This document shows, piece by piece, positions 44,213-55,207 of a stretch of DNA of 64,000 bases (the first letter of the stretch is position 1; each line of letters starts with the position of its first letter). A program made the position numbers and the translations under genes. The stretch lies in the NCBI GenBank assembly GCA_022496205.1, contig WTXD01000012.1, positions 434,001 through 498,000 on the forward strand, in the 5' to 3' direction. This stretch comes from Gloeopeniophorella convolvens (lineage: Eukaryota; Basidiomycota; Agaricomycetes; Russulales). The notes beneath the pieces were generated by a model. The model was not told the DNA's origin, made no database searches, and was given only the letters and a program-made list of their open reading frames with translations.

Positions 44213-46024
44213 CTACGACGGCGACGAGCGCGAGCGCTTGCGGCTGACGCCCTCGTGAAACAGATACGTGTACACGCCCTTGGCTATCGCGCCTGCGGAG
44301 AAGCGCCGCACGTGCTTGGCGCTCGCCGGCGGCGAGGGTGGGGGAGAAGGCAGCGCCGTCTGCACGCGCAACTTCGGCAGCGCGCGTGGCACGGGCTCGG
44401 GCGTCAGGTGGCACGCAGCTTGCGCCTCACCCGGCTCGAGCGCCGCAATCGCGCGCAGCGCGAGCGCGGTCGTCAGCCCGCGGTTGCCGATCTTGACCCC
44501 CGATGCGCCGTACTTGTACACCCAGCTCGGGCCCCAGCCGCCGTCCTCGAGCTGCAGCGGGAGCAGCGCGGCGAGGTCGCGCGCCGCCTCGGCGTGCAGG
44601 CCGACCGCAGCCGCCGCGAGCACGCGCATCGCGAGTGCGAGCGCGTCGCCGGCGGCGCCGATGCGCTCGAGCACGCGGGCGCGCAGGAGCGGCGCGAGGA
44701 CGGCGTGCAAGGACGCGTCGGGCGCGGCGCGCAGGAACCGCGCGGCGAAGAAGAGGAAGCACTCGGCGGTCTCGTAGTACCGCGTGCCATCGAGATATGC
44801 GCGGTGCTCGAGCACGCCGAGCGCCCACTCGAGCGTGTGGGCGAGGTCGGCGGCGCGCCCGCGCGAGTGAAAAACGGTAAGGACGTTCAGCGCAACGATT
44901 GGATCGGTGCGCGGCCGTTCGGCGTCAAAGTAGGTCTACCAGATTAGATTAGCGGTTGGTTTTTTGGGAAATGGTGAGGAGAATGTACCATGGAAATATT
45001 ATCTTCGGTTACGAATTGCAGCATTTCGTCCATGACAGAGTTGAACACATGATCGTCCGGCTGGGTCACCATGAGGCCTATTGACGTGGTATCCAGATCT
45101 GCTGGGAACTCGTCGGTGGTCCCCGTGGGCTTCTCTATCATATTATCTCGTCAAATACCGTCGGAAATTACATAGGTATGGGGCGTGGTCACTTTGGAAG
45201 AAGTTCCAGGTACGGGGATGGTGGATGAAGTTGACGAGCTTCCTGAAGCGGAACGATCAGCGGCCGGATCGACGAGAAGCACATAGAGCCCTCTACCTGT
45301 CGTTTGTCGCCTCCAGAATGAGCAGCTGCGCAAAGTTCTCGGCTACCGGAGTACCTGAGCTGGTTTCGGACTCCAGCCGGCCCGCATGGGCCTCCAGGAA
45401 CGCTCGGCCGCGGCTCACAGGGTCGCATACATGATACCGCAGTGCTTGCCGTACGCGTGAAGGGTTGTCAAAGACGATGCCGTTGATGCCGAGCGAACGA
45501 GCAGCAAGTACGTTCTCGAAGCGGTCGTCGACGAAGACGACAGAAGATGGTTCGACCTTAATCTCGTCCAGCACGTATTTGAAGAAGCAAAGATCGGGCT
45601 TGCGCATGCCCGCTCCTGCAGAGGTGAAGACGCGCTCGAAGATGCTCCAGTCTGCGGGCTTCGTGCGCGTTACTTCGTAATCTGGTGCCGAGATGTTTGA
45701 CATCGCGAAGATGCGTAACGTGTCCTGCTCTTCCGCTTGCAGCTCGCGGATGAAGTGAATAAAGTTGTCGTCAGGTTGCAGGCTCGCGCGGGCATCGATA
45801 ACGGCTTGGCGGACTTCCGCCAGGTCCAGGGAGAATCTTTCTCCCACGAGGCGATAGCACTCGTCTTCGGTGAGCCTTCCACGCTCATACTGGTGCCACA
45901 CAGGACACGAGACAATGTTCTTGAACGTTCGTGGTGAAATGGACGTGGAGGTGACAGGTGACCACGAGAAGAGGACATCCCCTAGGTCGAAGATGAGGAC
46001 ACGACACCGTGGTGGCGATGACAT
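44213..46024 (-). CDS. HAD phosphatase-class II terpene cyclase fusion (drimane-type sesquiterpene synthase)
   Basis: Predicted two-domain enzyme that would protonate and cyclise farnesyl diphosphate to a drimanyl diphosphate and then remove the phosphates, giving an alcohol such as albicanol or drimenol. N-terminal HAD domain: FDLGDVLF at residues 12-19 (nucleophile D13), Ser in MSNIS at 109, Lys in RKPD at 142, and DDRFE at 166-170 (DDxxE). It then splices through TWNFFQ to KPTGTTDEFPADLDTTS, which carries the class II motif D272-L-D274-T-T. The C-terminal alpha-barrel follows: MTYFDAERPRTDP, LDGTRYYET, LEDGGWGPSW (a QW-like motif) and IGNRGLTTALALRAI. Three introns; the second (near 45130-45190) was placed by the frame of the DxDTT exon. 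No frame break was found. Known relatives are AstC, AncC and bacterial drimenol synthase; the product here is inferred. P450 genes lie about 8-22 kb away. Confidence 0.87.
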
Positions 46025-48951
46025 AGTCTGAGAAAATGAGAGCAAGAGAGACGAAGGGGAGGTGGCAGCAGAATAGATCCAGGAAGGCGTTTTAAGAGCG
46101 AACGCCAGCTGACTTATCGACCATGATGCCGTCCCCAAGTCTCGAGAAAGCCCGTGAAATAATAATGCCTTGGCTAAGCGAGAGCATCCCTAATGGGAAA
46201 AAAAGAGGAGGGACACCTTCAGCAAGATGAAGTGGCGATCCGGCCGATTGGACTGCATCACTGTCGCTTTGGGTCCCGGGACTTCCGTGCCCTCGGGATG
46301 AGACCCTGAGGTCCCGCATGCGATGGAGATGATGAAAAAAGAAAGAAGCAAGCCGATGGTCCACGCCGAGTGTTTACGCAGCTGCGGAAGCGGAAAGGTG
46401 ACTGCCACGGTTGCGGCCTCCGATGAAGCCAGGACAAACGAGTGGGAACGTTGGCTTTGCAAACTCGGAGTTAGGCCCTTGTGATGGAGGCGTAATGGCG
46501 CGAAGCACTGCTACGAGTGCAGATTTCCCGGCTCGCCATGCTTGGACACAGTACCGGTCGTTGATAGCCTTCTTCGGAAAAGTGGGGCACGCCTCGAGGC
46601 AGCTGAGATTTTGAAAGTGATCGAGCTTCGCACCACAGGATGCTGAGAGTCCACACGAGGTGCGCTAGACCAGGAATGAGGCGAGTTCATCTGATCTGAG
46701 TATCTGTTTCCAGGGCGCCAATTCCCAGATTCTCCAGGGTTGTTGACAGCTTATCCAGTAGGCAGGCGAAAACGGCAGGTCGGATGACTTGAAGGTCAAA
46801 AGTTGACGTCGTTGAATTCTCCCCCGAATCGCTGCGGCGTTGACGAGATTATAATCAAATAGATAAATAAAGAGGCACGATCACGTGTTTCAGCGTCCGA
46901 ATCACGTTCCACCAACGCGTCAATTCGTAGCCCCAACTGTTCACAGGCTCCCGCGAAGCAGAGTAACATCGTGCGCAATGACGGTAGTGAGTTAGCCGCT
47001 GCGCTCTTCCATCAACCTTGCGAACGTACACTGGCCGTTCAACCTCCGTGATGCCACGTATACCCTGAGGTGGCATCGTAACCCCAGCACATCTGCATTT
47101 CGCCCAGACTGATTATGTACTGCATCCCAGCCTGCGTTCGTGTCTCGACCAGCGTTGCATTCGAAATATTACCGGTACATGATTTGCCTGTGCATTCGCG
47201 ACATGGTAAGCATTCTTGCTGGCAACCACATCAAGTCGAAGGTCCCCCTATCGGCATGTTTTGCTTCCGAACATTTCGCAAGTGTTGGTTAGGTGCGTGG
47301 GTTGTGATTCTTATCAAAAACGTGGCCGTGGCTTACCGGCATCCGACCTGGATCCATGCGTACCATCAGGCATCACTGCCGCTACGTCGCTTGTGTGCAT
47401 TGTCCTATCACTATCCCTTTACAAGCAGTACAGTGCAAAGGTAGATCTCTGCGTTCTCATCACTGTCCCGGGAATATGTCTCGCAGTATCAATCACATCG
47501 TGCGTGCGCTTCTATCTGAACCTTCTCTGCGCCAATCCAAATTCACCTTGCCCCTTCATATGTCATTTCCTTTCCCAACGCTTCTTGCCTAACGCCGCGA
47601 CCTTTGATCCATTAGCATCCTCGCTAAGCGTTTGTTCAAAAACGCAAGTGTCACCACCTCCGTAGCCGTAGAATGTATTTGGACGTCATGCTTTGTGATA
47701 TTTAACCTCAGTGAGTCATTCTTGCATATAGGCGCCTTGGTCCTGATCTGCAACGCGACATACCTCTAGTACTCGGCCTTTTCAGTTTTGGTGTTGGAGC
47801 GGACCTCGCAGCCACCAACGCGCGCGTGCCTTTCATCGTCGTTGAAATCTGCTGCTGGCTTCTTGCGTGCCTCAGTAAGCCAGAAACGCTCTCGATCCAC
47901 CTACTGCCATGACTAACCGTTTGTGCCCAGCGCTCGCTTATTCGACGCTCATCATAGCTCTGGCCATCCTCACTGCAGCAACTGTCGATAAGGACGTGTG
48001 GTTCCGGGACATCACGGGTTCACCCTCGCCTTTCCCTTTGGCGCTCTGTCTCCAGTCCATTAGGCTATCAGTCGCCCGCCTGCGCGGCTTGCAGACTGTC
48101 CCAGATAGCGCACAGGAACACCCACCTCACTGCCTTCCTGGCTGTGCTTGCAGAGAGAAAATTCCGCCATCATCACCACCGACAGCGCTACCACCGCTAG
48201 GGTCATGGTCCGACGCTCGGAGGGACAGCTTCGCAAGCACGCGAAGCGTCGTGCCAGGAGTACGTGTTCCAACAGCGCTGGAGCGGCACAACTCGATCTA
48301 CATCGGCCTTGAAGTGTGAGACAGCGCTCAGCCATCTCATGTCGGTGTTAAAGACCCTTCTCACCGATGACAGTAGATTCGGGTCGGTGTAGTGTAGGTC
48401 TTTAAGTGCATTGTTTGTCTCTCACCGAATGTTCTCTTCTCGCCGCTTGGGAGCGTGGGTGATGCCGGGGTGCGGATGTCAAAGATGGGAACGGCGATCG
48501 CGAGAAGTTCACACCTGCGCCCACACGCGCAGCGCAAAACGTTCACGATACATGAACTTCTCACAGCGGACAAACGAGCCGCTGACTTCGGTGCCCAGCC
48601 ACTCGGCAGCCGAAATACTGTTAGGGCGGAGGCAAATGTGATCGGGACGGGAGATAGGAGGCGCGAGACGCCATGCAGCGACGAAGGACTGATGTGACAT
48701 GATAAGACAACGCTGCGCAAGTTTGGGAATATTGCGTTTTCTGCACGAGATGCGTGATGAGAGTCGAATGAGTATCGTTGCTCGGATGATATATTATTGC
48801 TGATGTTTCTCGAAGCTGCAAATTTACGTGACCTACACGTACAGCAAGCAAAAGTCGCCCCGTTGGAACGGCGTGAGTGCAGCTGGCTGCGGGAGGTCAG
48901 TACGCCCCGTGGGAGATTTGCAGCAAGGCTCGTACCTGCCGGCCAGCGAAT
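46025..48951. other. Intergenic, no clear gene
   Basis: About 2.9 kb. It includes the terpene cyclase promoter. The only frame with a plausible N-terminus is at 47909 (listed separately). The rest is short overlapping frames without motifs. Confidence 0.5.
47909..48319 (+). CDS. Small hypothetical protein with hydrophobic N-terminus (doubtful)
   Basis: A 136-codon frame starting MTNRLCPALAYSTLIIALAI, which could be a signal peptide or membrane anchor. The rest is Ser/Pro/Arg-rich with no family match. There is no splice or neighbour evidence. It may be chance. Confidence 0.2.
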   Translation: MTNRLCPALAYSTLIIALAILTAATVDKDVWFRDITGSPSPFPLALCLQSIRLSVARLRGLQTVPDSAQEHPPHCLPGCACREKIPPSSPPTALPPLGSWSDARRDSFASTRSVVPGVRVPTALERHNSIYIGLEV

Positions 48952-49152
48952 CTAATGGTGCTTGTCCTCTACTGCGTCATGCTTCCCCTTTCCAACGAGA
49001 TTGTCCGCGATGACGTATGCAGAGAATGCGACGACTGCAATGCCAAAACCAGGGAAGAGGTTGGCGAACATGGCACGGTTGGAGAAGACCGGGTGTCGCC
49101 GCCACGCGTCACGCTTGGTCCATGGGTCAAACAAGGATGGATATTTCGACAT
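48952..49152 (-). CDS. NADH:ubiquinone oxidoreductase B12/NDUFB3-like subunit
   Basis: A 66-residue single-exon protein starting MSKYPSLFDPWTKRDAWRRH, followed by PVFSNRAMFANLFPGFGI and one membrane helix (AVVAFSAYVIADNLV), then a short charged tail. Complex I accessory subunits of the B12 family are short, begin with a similar DPW...RDAWR motif and have one membrane span, so the family call is good. It would sit in the membrane arm of complex I in the inner mitochondrial membrane. The gene is divergent from TOP1, 279 bp away. Confidence 0.82.
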   Translation of the reverse strand: MSKYPSLFDPWTKRDAWRRHPVFSNRAMFANLFPGFGIAVVAFSAYVIADNLVGKGKHDAVEDKHH

Positions 49153-49431
49153 TGGATGCCTGAACAGAGGTCAGTTGAGCGGTAGGGCGGTGCTGGGTGC
49201 GTGGACTAACCGTATGTGTGGCCCTTTCGTGTGCGCACAGGAGCGGAGATGCGGTTCGGGAGTTGGCCGGAGGAGCAAGTGGGAATTGACCGGGCGGAGA
49301 ATGCCGAGGGCTGAGTGTAGGGCAGGTGCCAAATCACCTTCAACACCCGAACAAGACCTCAAACGTCTCCCTCGGCTCTTCCTTTCCGACCACCACTACG
49401 TTCACGGCCCAGTGCACTCCGTTCAGCCCCC
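49153..49431. promoter_or_regulatory. Divergent promoter of the NDUFB3-like gene and TOP1
   Basis: A 279-bp region between two start codons pointing away from each other, so it must hold both promoters or their shared core. No strong TATA element was seen. Confidence 0.5.
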
Positions 49432-52400
49432 ATGACTGCCGTTGATAGCGACCACTCAATGTTTTCCGACGAAGAGGACGACGTGCCTCTCGCTTCCCAG
49501 TCTTCCCACAACGCCCCTCCGAAGAACGGCCACGTCGGCACGAACGGAGTCGGGAATGGCAAACGGCGCGTCGTCGATGCCGACGGCGATACGCCCATGA
49601 GCGATGAGGAGGAGGATGTACCTCTTGTACGTTTTGCCACCCTCGCAAGTCAACCTTGTACTTACAGCCACATCGTGATGAATATATATACAGTCTCAGA
49701 CGGCGGCCACCCCGTCTAAGCGAAAGCGCCACTCTGTGCCCATGTCGTACTCCAGCGATGATGACGAAGATGATGAGCCTCTCGCATTGGCTTCCTCACC
49801 GCCGAAGCTCCGTCGCTCGGCTGCAGTGCCGATGCCGGGTGCAAGAATAGCCACCACGTTGCCCAAGGCCGCCATCGACCGGAATGGCAAGGTCAAGGCT
49901 GAGAACAGCGACTCGGATGACACGCCGTTGAACGGCCAAGTCGCGTCCTCGAGCAAGGCGCGTGCCAAGCCGAAGGCCACGCCGAAGCGCAAGGCCAAGG
50001 TTGCAGATTCCGATGATGATGTCGAATCCGAGGACGATAAGCCGGCACCCTCGAAGAAGGCACCACAACCGAAGAAGAAGCGGAAGGTAGAGGCGGTGAG
50101 CGACGAGGACGACCAGCCTTTGAAGAAAAAGGCCATTCCCAGGAAAATCAAGAAGCAGGAGTCCGGCTCGGAAACGGAGACTGCGAAGGCTACCGCCAAG
50201 AGGAAGGGCAAGGCGAAGAAGGAGGAAGTCGAGCAGAACGGCTTGAAGAAGGGTAAGACGAAGGAGGAAGATGGGGACGAGAAGAGCGCAAAAAAGGGGA
50301 AGGGTAAGAAGGAGAAGGAGGAAGAAGGGGAAGACGTCTTCAAATGGTGGGAGCAAGATGGTGACCAGACTGTCGTGGGCGACGGCACCCAGAAGTGGTC
50401 AACTCTCGAGCATAGTGGCGTCTTCTTCCCTCCTCCGTACCAGCCTTTACCAAGCCATGTCAAGATGAAGTACAACGGTCAGTCATCGGTTCTTTCTTTT
50501 CGTTCTGAGTTCTCACTTTCCACTCTAGGTAAAAGCGTTGACCTTCCTCCCGATGCCGAGGAAGTCGCTGGATTCTATGGTGCCATGCTCGAAACCGAAC
50601 ACGCGAAGGATGCGACGTTCAACAAGAATTTCTTTGATGATTGGTCGAAGATTCTCAAGAAGTCTCCTCCGGTACGTCTCCTTTTAACCCCCTGTGGCTA
50701 AACAATAGTGCTAAGCGGTGCACCAGCGCGATGGTACTAAAATCACGGACTTTGAGCGTTGCGACTTCCGCCCAATGTTTGAGTACTTCGAGGAAGAAAA
50801 GGCTAAGAAGAAGGCCCTCACCGCCGCGGAGAAAAAGGAGCTGAAGAAGCAGAAGGACGAGTCGGAGGTCAAATACGTTACCTGCGTGCTCGACGGCCGC
50901 AAGGAGAAAGTTGGCAATTTCAGAGTCGAACCTCCGGGTCTGTTCAGAGGGCGTGGCGAGCATCCAAAGAAGGGTGCTCTCAAGGTTCGTTATCGCATGT
51001 TCACCTTGCGCGGCTCACCGTCACACACGTGCAACAGCTCCGTGTTCGTCCCGAAGACATCACCATCAACATTGGAGCCGACGCCCCAGTTCCCGTTCCT
51101 AATATCCCTGGCAAGTGGAAAGAGATTATCCACGACAACACAGTCACTTGGCTCGCGACGTGGACTGAGAACATCAATGGCAACCACAAGTATGTCTTCT
51201 TGGCCGCCGGCAGTTCGCTCAAGGGCCAGAGCGATATGTCCAAGTTCGAGAAGTCACGCGAGCTCAAGGTCAGTTTCGCGTCTATGCTTTCAATATACGT
51301 ACTCAAGTGCTTTGTACGCCCCTCAGAAACACGTCGAGCGCATCCGCGCGGATTACCGCGCGGACCTGAAGAACAAGGTCACGCAGTTGCGCATGCGCGC
51401 CACGGCCATGTACTTCATCGACGTGCTGGCGCTTCGAGCCGGGAACGAAAAGGGCGAGGACGAGGCGGATACTGTCGGCTGTTGTTCGCTACGCTGCGAA
51501 CATGTTACGCTTGAGCCACCAAACCACGTCATCTTTGACTTCCTTGGTAAAGACTCGATCCGGTACTACAATAAGGTCACAGTAGATGAGCAAGTGTTCA
51601 AGAATATCAAGATCTTCAAGCGGGACAAAAAGGACTCGGACGGGCTGTTTGACCGCGTGAACGTGAGTACCTTCACTGTCATAGATGTGCCTGGGCGCTG
51701 ACTGTATGCGCTGCGTAATGAAGCCCGGTTATCTCAACAAGCACTTGCAGTCGTACATGAAGGGGCTGAGCGCGAAGGTGTTCCGTACCTACAACGCGTC
51801 AATCACGTTCCAGAGCCAGCTCGACGAGGGCACGCCGGAAGACGGCACCATGCAGGAGAAGTTAAACCACTACAACCATGCTAACCGTATGGTGGCCATC
51901 TTGTGTAACCATCAGCGTGCTGCGCCGAAGACACACGAGCAGTCCATGTCGAAGATGAAGGAGAAGGTACGTGCCGCCCTGCTCCCTAGATCACGCATAA
52001 GCTGATGTTCTCTATCTCAGCTCCGTGGCTTCAAGTACGACCGCATGAAGCTGCGCCACGCCCTCTTCGCAAGCGACCCGAAGTACAAAAAGCAGAAGAA
52101 GTACGCGGAGGACGAGTCGGACCTCGACGACGACGCCATCGCAGAGCACGAGGATGCGTTTAAGGCGCGCGAGCTCGAGCGCGTCGAGAAGAAGTTCGCG
52201 AAGGAGAACGAGAAGCTGGTGGAAGACGGCAAGCCGCCGCAGGGCGACGACGTGCTGCGCACGCGCGTGCGCGCGGTCGATGACGAGTTCGCGCGCCTCG
52301 CAAAGGAGCGCGGGACGGGCAAGGCCGCGCTCAAGCGCGACAAGGCGCCCGAGAAGCTCGTCGAGGCGATTGACAAGCTCGAGGAGAAGATCAAGGCGTT

Positions 52401-52724
52401 CAAGCTGCAGATGGTCGACCGCGAGGCGGGCAAGGAGGTCGCGCTCGGCACGAGTAAGATTAACTACCTCGACCCCAGGTGTGTCGCGCCTGAATCCTGC
52501 GCTTACCGCGACAGCATACTGAGTCTTTTTTTTTGCTTTGGTGCGTAGGATTACCGCGGCGTGGTGCAAGAAGCACGACGTACCGATCGAGAAGATCTTC
52601 TCCAAGACGTTGCTGACGAAGTGTGCGTATTTTTCCCGTGCGCCATCCCTGCGCGCAACGTGCTTATATCAACCATCTTACAGTCCCATGGGCGATGGAA
52701 GTAGAACCCGATTGGAAGTTCTGA
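49432..52724 (+). CDS. TOP1: DNA topoisomerase I, type IB
   Basis: Nuclear enzyme that relaxes supercoils through a transient 3'-phosphotyrosine bond. Start [20 protein letters not shown]. The N-terminal third is charged and Lys-rich, with repeated DEED/KK blocks, as in other fungal TOP1. The core starts at [19 protein letters not shown], then [66 protein letters not shown], and [21 protein letters not shown]. The linker is the Lys/Glu-rich exon [20 protein letters not shown], and the catalytic Tyr lies in SKINYLDPR. The last exon is joined through a donor at AAGT|GTGCGT near 52621 and gives [14 protein letters not shown], the usual TOP1 ending, with the stop at 52722-52724. About nine introns. 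No disruption was seen. Confidence 0.95.
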
Positions 52725-53109
52725 TCCCGCTCGCTCCATATTGTAGATGGTTGCATGTGCGAGTGGATGGTAGATAGGTGGGAGAGGCGCAATTTTCATG
52801 GACGATACTACAAATTCATTATTCGCATGGGCCCGTGTTATTTTTAGACTCATCTTGTGTAACTCTTTGTTTAGTGTGCTCATAGAGGCGTCATTACCGC
52901 TTTGTGTGAACTGCACGGTGCTTGGCCACAGGTGTTGACTGGATGTTGCAAGGGTAGGCTTTATGATTGAGTTGAGAATGCAGAAACACGCCCTTCAGTC
53001 GCTCTGCAGTGTGCACCTCCCGGCATAGTGCGCTCATGGCCCGAAAGAAATTTCGATGCGGTATAGTCTGTGCGAATAAAACAAAACTACATAATTAAGC
53101 TGGTAGTCA
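52725..53109. other. Intergenic between convergent genes
   Basis: TOP1 and the next minus-strand gene end here facing each other. The stretch holds their 3' flanks. Nothing else is supported. Confidence 0.6.
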
Positions 53110-54615
53110 TCATACGTCAAACATGAAATCATCCTCCACAGCGTCCTCGTCGTCGAATCGTAAAGCAGGTCCTAGCTCTGTAGGAGGCCGCGTGCCAGCC
53201 TGCGGCTTTGCCACTGTAGGTCGAGCCATGGAGGTAGCAGGGCGCGGGGGCACGCGCGACGCGGCTGCAGTTGAAGCTGGTGCGACGCGCAATGCTGCGG
53301 AGGTGACACGTCCAGCAGCAGTGGCTGGTCGTGAGAGAGGCACAGAGCGGAGCATCGCGGTCGCTGGGCGCGGAGCGGCCGCAGGCGCGGGGGCTGCGCG
53401 CGTTGTCGAAGGGCCTGCAGGAGCAGCGGAACGCGATGACGGGAGGCGTGAGGGAGGTGACGCGGCGCGGCGTGGAGGAAGTGTAGATGTCGATGCGATA
53501 CGCGCGGCCGGGCGGGGAATGGAGGTCGTAGCTGAGCGCGGGCGGGACGAGGGGATGCTTGCCGGGGCCGGTTTGCGTGCGGCGGATGCAAAGGGACGCG
53601 CTGGTGGTGCCTGGTTGCTGGGTTGCTTCGTAGCTAAACTCGCCTGCGCGAAGGGACTAGGGTCGTCTGGAATGATGATGTGAGTGGATTGCAGAGCGCA
53701 TACAAAGTTCATTTACCGTCGTCGGGAAGATCGAAGAAGTTCCATTGGGATGGTGAAGTGCTGAAGCCTGTTGCCTCGAGGAGCCCTGTGTCGTCAATGT
53801 TCTCCCTTTCAGTGGCGTAGAAGCGGTCGAGGGCGTCATCTCTCGGAAATGAATGCATCATGTCGAATAGCTGTGCGCCAACAAGCTTGTAATCGGGCAT
53901 GTCGAAGTGAGGTGTGTATGGTGGGTCTTTACTTGATAGCGTTAGTGGTGAGGAGACTGTCGAGACTGCAGACGCACCGATTGCTGTGGGAGGCATATAC
54001 TCAATTTCATCATAATCTTCTACTTGAGCCTCCTCTTCTTGCACCTCGGGGACCGTTGGAATAAACATGTCATCTTCATGTACCTCCCAGTGGTTTCCCT
54101 TGGTGACTGGAGTCTCAAATATAGGCCCCGAGCTACGGCGGCCACGAACCGACTTGCGTGCCGAACTTGGAAGTAGAACATGGCCGGGTGTCAATGCCTC
54201 AAAGTGGGTGCCTAGTGAAGGCAACTTCTGCTTTGCAGGACCTGGGGATGATTCTTGTTCCACGATACGCTGGCGATTGGCCCAAGGCGTCTTGTCCCCG
54301 AGCGGGCGAGCGATAGTAGTCGCCGCATTCTTCGAAAACTGAGCATCCTTCGACGGTTTCCTGGATTCTGCAGAACGATATCAGTAAAAGGCCTGGAGAG
54401 AATTTGGCACACGTACTGAGCGGAGACCCGTCTTTGAGTGGTGTTTGTAGCTGTACCTTCAACGCCTTTGCGGTGCGAGACCCCGGCAACAGCGCGTTTT
54501 CTTGAAGTGCGCTCCTTGCTTTTTGAATAGCTCTTCCCGGGGTTTTCGTGTGCAACGGTCGATTGGCAGTAAGAGGAACGGAGCGTGAGCTTAGCATTGC
54601 TGTGGTTCTGGCCAA
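53110..54615 (-). CDS. Uncharacterised low-complexity protein
   Basis: Three exons. The start is at MARTTAMLSSRSV (54615). The first part reads ANRPLHTKTPGRAIQKARS, with an RxxL destruction-box-like RSALQENA and two TP sites. The second exon has FETPVTKGNHWEVHEDD, EDYDEIEYMPPTA and MPDYKLVGAQLFDMMHSFPR. The third exon, joined at LPDD|DPSPF, is an Ala/Pro/Arg/Ser-rich tail ending FDDEDAVEDDFMFDV. TP sites, an RxxL motif and an acidic end are features of cell-cycle regulators such as securin, but no securin core was recognised, so this is only a possibility. Proteins with the same FETPVTKG and EYMPPTA segments are, as I recall, annotated only as hypothetical in polypores. Confidence 0.6.
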
Positions 54616-54869
54616 GGCAAGTCAACGCGCCACTGACGCGCTGGCTTCGCGTCACGATCACGTGCACGGTAATTGCCTTGCTTGCAAGGTGCTCTTCCCC
54701 CCATAATGTTACGGGCGCCTAGTGGTAAGATGACGGATGATTATGTAAACCAATCCGAACACGGTCTCCCACCTCTGGCATGACGCTACGCATACTTACC
54801 CCTCCCCATTTTTCATGCTCGAACTTCGAAAAGACAACATGCATGTTATAGCACAAACACAAACACCAA
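54616..54869. other. Upstream region of the low-complexity gene
   Basis: Contains no gene. GC hairpin repeat copy 3 begins at its far edge, about 255 bp before the start codon of the low-complexity gene, a distance similar to copy 1 and VPS8. Confidence 0.4.
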
Positions 54870-54926
54870 CACAAGCACACTTGCAAGCAAAGGCACCTGC
54901 CGCCGCAGGCGGCCCTTCTCGAGTTT
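54850..54926 (+). repeat. GC-hairpin dispersed repeat, copy 3
   Basis: An A/C-rich lead (GCACAAACACAAACACC) runs into TTGCAAGCAAAGGCACC, then TGCCGCC, a 3-nt loop and GGCGGCCCTTCTCGAGTT. It matches copies 1 and 2 over about 55 bases. Its GC hairpin is the most regular of the three. Confidence 0.7.
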
Positions 54927-55207
54927 AACGGTCATCGGGAAACTCCGAATCCCGGACTTCAACCAGAACTTGTCTATTAACTCCCTCATTGTAGATTATC
55001 GCGGTACTGCAGTATAATAAGAGCTACCGCCTATGAAACCTGACACGCGGATGTGCCCACCCGGTGTGAGGGAAAATGCGCATATAGTAAGTGGTTGTTA
55101 GTCACAAAATCGCAGCCCGCTGCCCCTGGTGCTCCGAAGCGCTCAGCGCCGACGGACTCGGGTACTTTTGGAGTAGGAGTCCTCCCCGTCTACATATGGA
55201 CGCGCTT

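Noticed and set aside
44135..44947. 270-codon plus-strand frame opposite the terpene cyclase
   Set aside because: The minus strand carries the cyclase C-terminal domain. The plus frame is Arg/Gln/Gly-rich without motif.
53123..53683. 186-codon plus frame rich in Gly, Ala and Arg
   Set aside because: It is the complement of the Ala/Pro/Arg-rich third exon of the minus-strand gene, whose splice sites and acidic end are coherent.
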